From: Planctomycetota bacterium
GTDB taxonomy: Bacteria; Planctomycetota; Planctomycetia; Pirellulales; Pirellulaceae
Reading direction: 5' to 3'
NCBI GenBank assembly: GCA_019347795.1
Contig: JAHWKS010000382.1
Coordinates: forward strand, 1 to 6,149
Length of the DNA stretch: 6,149 nt
How positions within the stretch are numbered: position 1 is the first letter of the stretch; every line of letters starts with the position of its first letter. The notes beneath the pieces were generated by a model. The model did no database searches. It had not been told where the DNA came from and saw only the letters and a list, made by a program, of their open reading frames with translations. The translations under genes were made by a program, and so were the position numbers. Of this stretch, positions 1 to 4,311 are shown one piece after another.

Positions 1-452
1 CCGAGGCGGGTGAGCATCTCGGTGATCCGCTGCTTCATCTCCTGCTGGCTGAAGGCGAACAGCTCCAGGGCCATCTTCACGTTCTGGTGCGCCGTGAGCG
101 ATTCGAACAGGTTGTGCGCCTGAAAGATGAAGCCGATCTGGCGCCGCAGCTTCACCAGGTCCGCGGGGCTGGCGCCGACCATCTCCCGGCCGAGCACGTT
201 GAGGCTCCCTTCCTTCGCCGCGCGCAATCCGCCGATGAGCGTCAGGAGCGTGGTTTTTCCCGAGCCGGAGGGCCCGGTCATGATGACGATCTCGCCAGGC
301 ATCACATCGAGGTTGTTCTCGTACAGCACCTGCTTGCGCAAGTCGCCTTCGCCGAAGTAGTAGTTCAGACCGCGGGCGCTGATATTCGGCTTCGCCGCGG
401 TAGAAACGGCAAGGTTGTTGCTCGTGGCCGGAAGCGTGGCGATGGGAGGCAT
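1..452 (-). CDS. devA: DevA-family ABC exporter ATP-binding subunit (N-terminal part, cut by window edge)
   Basis: This is the nucleotide-binding subunit of a DevBCA-type ABC exporter, which hydrolyses ATP on the cytoplasmic face of the inner membrane to power the adjacent permeases. From the ATG at 452-450 the frame stays open to the left edge, giving 150 residues of an expected 230-250. Seen: a variable 25-residue N-terminal leader, then the DevA-like stretch GLNYYFGEGDLRKQVL (28-43), PGEIVIMTGPSGSGKTTLL (52-70) with the Walker A lysine at about 66, the phrase TLIGGLRAAKEGSL, and the Q-loop FIFQAHNLFESLTAHQNV (108-125) with Gln at about 111. The ABC signature, Walker B and H-loop would lie left of position 1. 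The GLNxYFGEG and QAHNL phrases fit the DevA family better than LolD or MacB. It is the last gene seen of the exporter cluster, 58 bp after the second permease. No clear ribosome binding site precedes the ATG; an in-frame GTG two codons upstream (458-456) is an alternative start. Confidence 0.93.
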   Translation of the reverse strand, partial: MPPIATLPATSNNLAVSTAAKPNISARGLNYYFGEGDLRKQVLYENNLDVMPGEIVIMTGPSGSGKTTLLTLIGGLRAAKEGSLNVLGREMVGASPADLVKLRRQIGFIFQAHNLFESLTAHQNVKMALELFAFSQQEMKQRITEMLTRL

Positions 453-472
453 AGTCACTCGTTGCGCGGCGC

Positions 473-488
473 ACGGGGCAAGCCCCGT
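473..488. repeat. GC-rich palindrome in the permease-ATPase gap
   Basis: ACGGGGC and GCCCCGT (473-479 and 482-488) are perfect inverted copies separated by AA, so either strand can form a tight hairpin of about 6-7 bp. It sits in the 58-bp gap between the second permease stop (511) and the ATPase start (452). No T-run follows on the minus strand, so a classical rho-independent terminator is unlikely, and terminating here would cut the ATPase gene off from its operon. It could be a dispersed palindromic repeat, an mRNA-stability hairpin or a partial attenuator. The symmetry is seen directly; the role is unknown. Confidence 0.6.
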
Positions 489-510
489 CGCATATCAGAT
501 GATGAAACAG

Positions 511-1689
511 TTAAAACAGCTCCGCGGGATCCGCCGCCAAGGCGCGCCGCATCGCCAGGCATCCCGAGGTGACGCACATCGCGACGGTAAACAGGTACAC
601 CAGCGCCGCCCGCGGCGGCGTGAGCAGCATCAACAGGCCCGTCCACTCCGCCAGCACCGCGTACAAGAGCCAGCTTACCAGCAGCCCGGGAACGAAGCCC
701 AACACCGAGAGATACACCGACTCGAACACCACCAGGCTGATGAAGTAGCGGTCGCGGTAGCCCATCGCCTTGAGCGTGGCGAACTCCGGCATGTGACTGG
801 AGATGCTGGCGTAAATGATCTGGTAACAGATGATGACGCCCACCACGAAGCCCAAGGCCATTCCCACGCCGAAGATGTAACCGACCGGGGTGCTGGTGCG
901 CCAGAACTCCGTCTCGGCGTCGCGGAACTCGCTTTTGGTGAACACCCGCACGTCGTCGGGAAGCAGCCCTGCGAGGCGCTCCTTCACCGCGGCCGGCTCG
1001 GCGCCTTCCTGGACGCGCACCACGCCCAGGTCCACTATGCTCAGCGGATCGTTCCCCCGGGCGCGGAATGGAAAGTACCGGGTGAAGTTCCGCGCGGTCA
1101 TGATCACGTTGCCGTCGTTGGCGAAGTCGGTCCCCATGGAGAAGGCGCCGATGAATCTAATTCGCCGCCCCGACAGCTCCGCCCGATGGTTGCGGAGCTT
1201 CTCGAGGTCGTCCACCGGCACGCCGAACTTCGATTTGCTCTCGCGGTCGATGAGTGCCGTGAACGGCCGCTCCAATTCCTCCGCCCTTTGCGCGACCTGC
1301 GGGATGGCGAAGACCGGCTCGCCTTCTGGAAACGCCAGCACGCGGATGGGATGTCCCTTATCGCCCGGCCGCCGCAGCACGGCCACGGGGTTCTCGACGT
1401 AGAGCGGCGCGGCGGCGGCGACGCCGGGACAGCTCTCCGCCTGCACCAGCCGCTGCCGGGGAAACCGCTGCTCTGAAGGAAGTGCGAATTTCGCCCGGCT
1501 GGCGATGATCAGGTCGGCGTTGAGATCGTCGATCACCGCCACGGTGCTATCGAGCAGCGCAAAGCGAAAGCCCGTCTGCATGAACATCAGCAAGACCGCG
1601 AACCCGATCCCCCCCACGGCCACCGCCAGCCGGCGATAGTCGTGCGTGAGATTCTTGTACGCCAGCGGAATGCGACGAAATCGAGGCAT
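511..1689 (-). CDS. devC: DevC-family ABC exporter permease, second copy
   Basis: This is an inner-membrane permease of the DevC/FtsX-MacB type, a 392-residue protein of normal family length. Seen: a short cytoplasmic N-terminus with the family phrase LAYKNLTHDYRRLAVAVGGIGFAVLLMFMQ, a first membrane segment at about 21-40, a large extracytoplasmic domain at about 41-265, and three C-terminal membrane segments at about 269-293, 317-345 and 360-379. The conserved coupling stretch PEFATLKAMGYRDRY (301-315) follows segment two, as expected for contact with the ATPase. Its C-terminus AADPAELF matches the neighbouring permease, so the two are paralogues, although the periplasmic domains differ widely. 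The ATG at 1689 was chosen because it begins at the conserved N-terminal motif. A hairpin repeat ends 4 bp upstream, leaving no room for a Shine-Dalgarno site. It probably pairs with the upstream permease as a heterodimer, but a homodimer cannot be excluded. Confidence 0.93.
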   Translation of the reverse strand: MPRFRRIPLAYKNLTHDYRRLAVAVGGIGFAVLLMFMQTGFRFALLDSTVAVIDDLNADLIIASRAKFALPSEQRFPRQRLVQAESCPGVAAAAPLYVENPVAVLRRPGDKGHPIRVLAFPEGEPVFAIPQVAQRAEELERPFTALIDRESKSKFGVPVDDLEKLRNHRAELSGRRIRFIGAFSMGTDFANDGNVIMTARNFTRYFPFRARGNDPLSIVDLGVVRVQEGAEPAAVKERLAGLLPDDVRVFTKSEFRDAETEFWRTSTPVGYIFGVGMALGFVVGVIICYQIIYASISSHMPEFATLKAMGYRDRYFISLVVFESVYLSVLGFVPGLLVSWLLYAVLAEWTGLLMLLTPPRAALVYLFTVAMCVTSGCLAMRRALAADPAELF

Positions 1690-1693
1690 CTAA

Positions 1694-1755
1694 GTAGTAG
1701 GGCACACTCCGTGTGCCGTCGGCAATCAAAACGGCACGCGGAGCGTGCCTACTAC
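1694..1755. repeat. Inverted pair of REP-like hairpin repeats
   Basis: Two arms, 1694-1719 and 1731-1755, are inverted copies matching at 23 of 26 aligned positions, with one single-base gap and two substitutions. Each begins with GTAGTAGG when read inwards. Each arm also folds alone: GGCACAC-TCC-GTGTGCC at 1701-1717 and GGCACGC-GGA-GCGTGCC at 1733-1749, both perfect 7-bp stems with 3-base loops. The two substitutions between arms sit opposite each other in the stem (A-T in one arm, G-C in the other), so both hairpins stay intact. The unit nearly fills the 68-bp gap between the tandem permeases, starting 2 bp after the upstream stop codon and ending 4 bp before the next ATG. It resembles a bacterial REP doublet. 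I recall similar elements from planctomycete genomes but cannot verify that here. Confidence 0.8.
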
Positions 1756-1757
1756 AA

Positions 1758-2912
1758 TTAAAACAGCTCGGCCGGGTCGGCGACCCAGACTTTGCGGAGC
1801 GCCGCCACGCCGGAGGCGGCGCACATGAGGATCGTCAACAGCAACACGCCCCCGACGCGCGTCCACGTCATCTCAATCGGGATGTTCGCGAAGTAACTCG
1901 TCATCTCGTACAGCAGCAGCGAAGCGACCAGGCCGGGGACGAACCCCAACAGGGCCAGGATCAACGCCTGCCCCACCACCACGCCGCTCAACTTGCGGTC
2001 GGGATAACCCATCGCCTTGAGCGTAGCGTACTCTCCTAAGTGCGCCGTCACGTCGCTGGAGAGCACCTGGTAGACAATCGCCACGCCGACGATGAGCGCG
2101 ATCACCACCCCCATGCGAAAGATCAGCCCGATGGGCGTCTCGTTGAGCCAGCGATCGATCTCGCGAGCTTCAACCTCGTCCCGCGTGAGCACTTCCACGT
2201 CGCCGGGGAGAATCGCCGCCAATCGCGCCGCCACGGCTTCAGGGTTTGCACCGTCTTCAATCCTCACCAGTCCGAACGTCAGATCTTCGACCGTCCGGCC
2301 AGGCGTGACGCGGGCGAAACCGCGGTCGCTGGCGACCACCGAGCCGTCGGCCGCCAGCCCGGCGCCGAGGGCGAAGTGCCCTGCGATCTGCACCGCCGTC
2401 CCCCCCAGATCGCCACGCACGCCGACGTCGGCGTCGCCGAAGCCCGCCGGATCTCGCGGGCCGAACTCCCGGCGGGACTTGCGATCGATCAGCACGAACT
2501 CGGGCGACGTCAGCCGCCGCGCCTTTCGCCGCACCTCACCGAGCCGAAAGGCGGGTCGTCCCGGCGAGACGCCCATCACCAGGATCCCGCGGCGCGTGCC
2601 GGTCTGCGGGTTACGCCACTCATTAAGCTGCACGTAAAACGGCGCCACGCCCGCCACCCCCGGCGCCGAGGCGGCCACCGGCAGCCGGCTTTGCGGGAAC
2701 GTGCGGGCGTCGGCGAAGTGCAGGTATTCTGCCGAGCGGATCAGCACGTCGAACTCCAGCGCGTCGTAGATCAGCGTAGCGGTGGCCATCACCGAGCCGC
2801 GGAAGCCCAACTGCATGAAGATCAGGACGACGGCGAAGGCGACGCCCGCCACGGCGACGGCGGTCCGGACCTTGTTATGGACGAGATTGCGCCACGCCAG
2901 GGGAGTTTTCAT
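1758..2912 (-). CDS. devC: DevC-family ABC exporter permease, first copy
   Basis: This is an inner-membrane permease of the DevC/FtsX-MacB type, 384 residues, of normal family length. Seen: LAWRNLVHNKVRTAVAVAG at the N-terminus, a first membrane segment at about 17-37 ending in FMQLGFRGS, an extracytoplasmic domain at about 38-258, and membrane segments at about 261-284, 308-336 and 352-371. The cytoplasmic loop LGEYATLKAMGYPDRKLSG (292-310) and LLGFVPGL (321-328) are shared with the second permease. The protein ends VADPAELF and its last codons plus stop are the same bases as in the other copy. The ATG at 2912 lies inside the adaptor gene, a 38-bp overlap in a different frame, which implies co-transcription and probably coupled translation. 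It presumably forms the transmembrane pathway together with the downstream permease and connects to the adaptor. Confidence 0.94.
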   Translation of the reverse strand: MKTPLAWRNLVHNKVRTAVAVAGVAFAVVLIFMQLGFRGSVMATATLIYDALEFDVLIRSAEYLHFADARTFPQSRLPVAASAPGVAGVAPFYVQLNEWRNPQTGTRRGILVMGVSPGRPAFRLGEVRRKARRLTSPEFVLIDRKSRREFGPRDPAGFGDADVGVRGDLGGTAVQIAGHFALGAGLAADGSVVASDRGFARVTPGRTVEDLTFGLVRIEDGANPEAVAARLAAILPGDVEVLTRDEVEAREIDRWLNETPIGLIFRMGVVIALIVGVAIVYQVLSSDVTAHLGEYATLKAMGYPDRKLSGVVVGQALILALLGFVPGLVASLLLYEMTSYFANIPIEMTWTRVGGVLLLTILMCAASGVAALRKVWVADPAELF

Positions 2913-4107
2913 CGCTGCTTTCGCCGTCCGACGTCAGGATCGTCACGTCCACCTGGAGATTCGCCAACTGCGCCGCCTCGGGGATCGCGCCTTCGGGGAA
3001 CCGGATGTAAACCTCCACCACATGCCGATCGGTGGGGGCGAAGGGATCGATGGCCCGCAACTCGGGCGTGGAGGTCATCCCGCCGATCCGCGACACCACG
3101 CCCCGCACGCCGTCACCGCGATACCGTTCAGGAAAGCCGCGGCCGGTGATGATCGCCGCCTGCCCGATCTCCACCCGAGGCAGGTCCCCCTCATACACTT
3201 CCGCAATGCAGCGAAGGTGGGCGAGGTCGGCCATCTGCAGAATCGGCTTATTCGCCAGCACTTCTCCTTCCCGGGTGAATATCTTCAGCACCGTTCCCGG
3301 GGCCGGCGCCTTGATAACGGTCTGCTGCGCTTGCAGCTTCGCCACGTCGCGCTGCTTTTCCAGCGAGGCGATGGGGACGGCGCTGGCGACCTGGGCCTTG
3401 CTCGCCCGAGCCGCGTCCAATTCCGCCAGCGCGGCCTCTTCGGCGAACTGCCCCGACTCGATCGCCGTATCGCGGGCCGCCTTCGCCGCGGCCAATTCCG
3501 CCTCGGCCTTTTGCACCAGGAGCCGCTGCCGCTCGAATTCCTGCTTCGACACCAGCGCCGAGGAAAGTCCTTCCATCCGCTGGAGGTCGTTCTTCGCCAC
3601 CTCGAGATTTGCTTCGGCCAGCGCTACCTGCTTCTCTTGTGCGTCAATCTCGGCCTGCCGCGACTGCGCTTTTCTGAGATTCACCTCGGCGACGCGAATC
3701 CGGGCATCGGCGGCCGCCTCCTCCGCCTGCCGGCGAGCCTTCGATTCCGCGATCTGCGCTTCCAGGGCTTCTACTTCGAGCGTGCGGAGCGGATGACTGG
3801 CGAGGCGGGCCAGGACGGCGCCTTCCTGAACGAAGTCCCCCGCCTGCACGAGCAACTCCTCGACGCGGTCGCCGACCATGCCGCTGATCGTGATGATCCC
3901 ACCCACCGGCTCGAGGCGGCCCAGCGCGTGAACGTTGCGACTTTCCAGCACGGCGCTCGCCCCGCCTTCGCCGATTTCGCGGCCATCGCCGGGCGCCCAG
4001 GAGGAGTTCGCCGCCGCCAGTGGGCCCCAGTCATACCGCCACGCCGCCCATCCCGCCCCGAGGATGACAAGGATGACGATCAGCAGAGCAACGAGAAGCT
4101 TGTTCAC
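2875..4107 (-). CDS. devB: DevB/HlyD-family periplasmic adaptor subunit
   Basis: This is a membrane-fusion protein that links an inner-membrane ABC pump to an outer-membrane channel. From the GTG at 4107-4105 it has 410 residues. Seen: one membrane anchor (NKLLVALLIVILVILGAGW, about 2-20); a first lipoyl half at about 60-104 (ALGRLEPVGG, then VQAGDFVQEGAVLARL); a long Ala/Glu/Lys-rich coiled-coil hairpin at about 106-260; a second lipoyl half at about 263-300 (IKAPAPGTVLKIFTREGEVL); and beta-barrel and proximal regions at about 300-392, with DPFAPTDRHVVEVYI typical of DevB. The frame stays open 50 codons further upstream to an ATG at 4257, but that stretch translates the 8-bp repeats into Ser/Pro/Leu-rich low-complexity sequence before the membrane anchor, so I prefer the GTG. 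No Shine-Dalgarno site is visible. It overlaps the first permease by 38 bp. An outer-membrane TolC-like partner must be encoded elsewhere. Confidence 0.93.
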   Translation of the reverse strand: MNKLLVALLIVILVILGAGWAAWRYDWGPLAAANSSWAPGDGREIGEGGASAVLESRNVHALGRLEPVGGIITISGMVGDRVEELLVQAGDFVQEGAVLARLASHPLRTLEVEALEAQIAESKARRQAEEAAADARIRVAEVNLRKAQSRQAEIDAQEKQVALAEANLEVAKNDLQRMEGLSSALVSKQEFERQRLLVQKAEAELAAAKAARDTAIESGQFAEEAALAELDAARASKAQVASAVPIASLEKQRDVAKLQAQQTVIKAPAPGTVLKIFTREGEVLANKPILQMADLAHLRCIAEVYEGDLPRVEIGQAAIITGRGFPERYRGDGVRGVVSRIGGMTSTPELRAIDPFAPTDRHVVEVYIRFPEGAIPEAAQLANLQVDVTILTSDGESSDENSPGVAQSRP

Positions 4108-4112
4108 GGGAA

Positions 4113-4272
4113 TGGAGTAGTGGAGTGATGGAGGGCGCGTGGAATCTTGGAGGCCCGAGAGTTGGGGGAGTGGTAGAGAAGTGGAGTGTTGGAGTGTTGG
4201 AGTGTTGTGCGAAGCGTTACCGATTTCACAGATTCCAAAGTCCTGAGCTAACTCCATTACTCCACCACTCCA
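4113..4272. repeat. Imperfect 21-bp inverted repeat flanking the gap
   Basis: Positions 4113-4133 (TGGAGTAG, TGGAGTGA, TGGAG) are the reverse complement of 4252-4272 at 19 of 21 positions. The arms are separated by 118 bp that hold the perfect 8-bp tandem repeats. The adaptor GTG is 5 bp beyond the left arm, so a leader transcript starting to the right of 4272 could fold with the start codon at the base of a long hairpin. Because both arms consist of short repeats, the symmetry may be a by-product of repeats present in both orientations. Confidence 0.55.
4182..4207. repeat. 8-bp tandem repeat TGGAGTGT x3
   Basis: Three perfect consecutive copies of TGGAGTGT (4182-4189, 4190-4197, 4198-4205) are followed by a partial TG. 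Degenerate units of the same 8-bp period occur at 4113-4133 (TGGAGTAG, TGGAGTGA), and inverted units (ACTCCATT, ACTCCACC) at 4251-4276. On the transcribed minus-strand message these read as ACTCCAAC units. The element looks like a small microsatellite-type array that could vary in copy number. Confidence 0.75.
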
Positions 4273-4311
4273 CTCCTCCGTCCTCCCTCTTCCCTCTTCG
4301 CTCCGCGCCCG

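Larger units (their letters stand above)
4108..4311. other. Repeat-rich intergenic region upstream of the exporter genes
   Basis: This 204-bp gap lies between the AMMECR1-MEMO stop and the likely adaptor start. It is lower in GC than the genes and made largely of TGGAGT/ACTCCA-type short repeats plus a nearly pure pyrimidine tract on the plus strand (4273-4304, interrupted by G at 4280 and 4300). I see no convincing -35/-10 pair and no terminator hairpin followed by a T-run on the minus strand. Any exporter promoter would be expected here, most plausibly in the non-repetitive stretch at about 4208-4250, but the sequence does not show one clearly. Confidence 0.6.

Noticed and set aside
415..1476. 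Long plus-strand open frame (353 codons) opposite the second permease
   Set aside because: Its translation is dominated by His, Arg, Gln, Asp and Glu with no recognisable motif, as expected from the complement of a GC-rich gene; the minus-strand frame has clear permease motifs and membrane segments.
1690..1757. Intrinsic terminator between the two permeases
   Set aside because: The hairpins are strong, but no T-run follows on the minus strand and the next gene starts 4 bp later; a hairpin doublet repeat explains the sequence better.
2040..3149. Long plus-strand open frame (369 codons) opposite the first permease
   Set aside because: Arg/His/Pro-rich composition without domains; it spans two well-supported minus-strand genes and their overlap.
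2782..4128. Long plus-strand open frame (448 codons) opposite the adaptor gene
   Set aside because: It mirrors the coiled-coil codons of the adaptor, giving Arg/Leu/His-rich low-complexity sequence, and has no family resemblance.
4208..4250. Sigma-70-type promoter for the exporter
   Set aside because: TTGGAA and TAACGC on the minus strand are only 13 bp apart and match poorly; not enough to call a promoter.
4113..4276. CRISPR array
   Set aside because: The repeats are only 8 bp, directly abutting and occur in both orientations, with no regular spacers.
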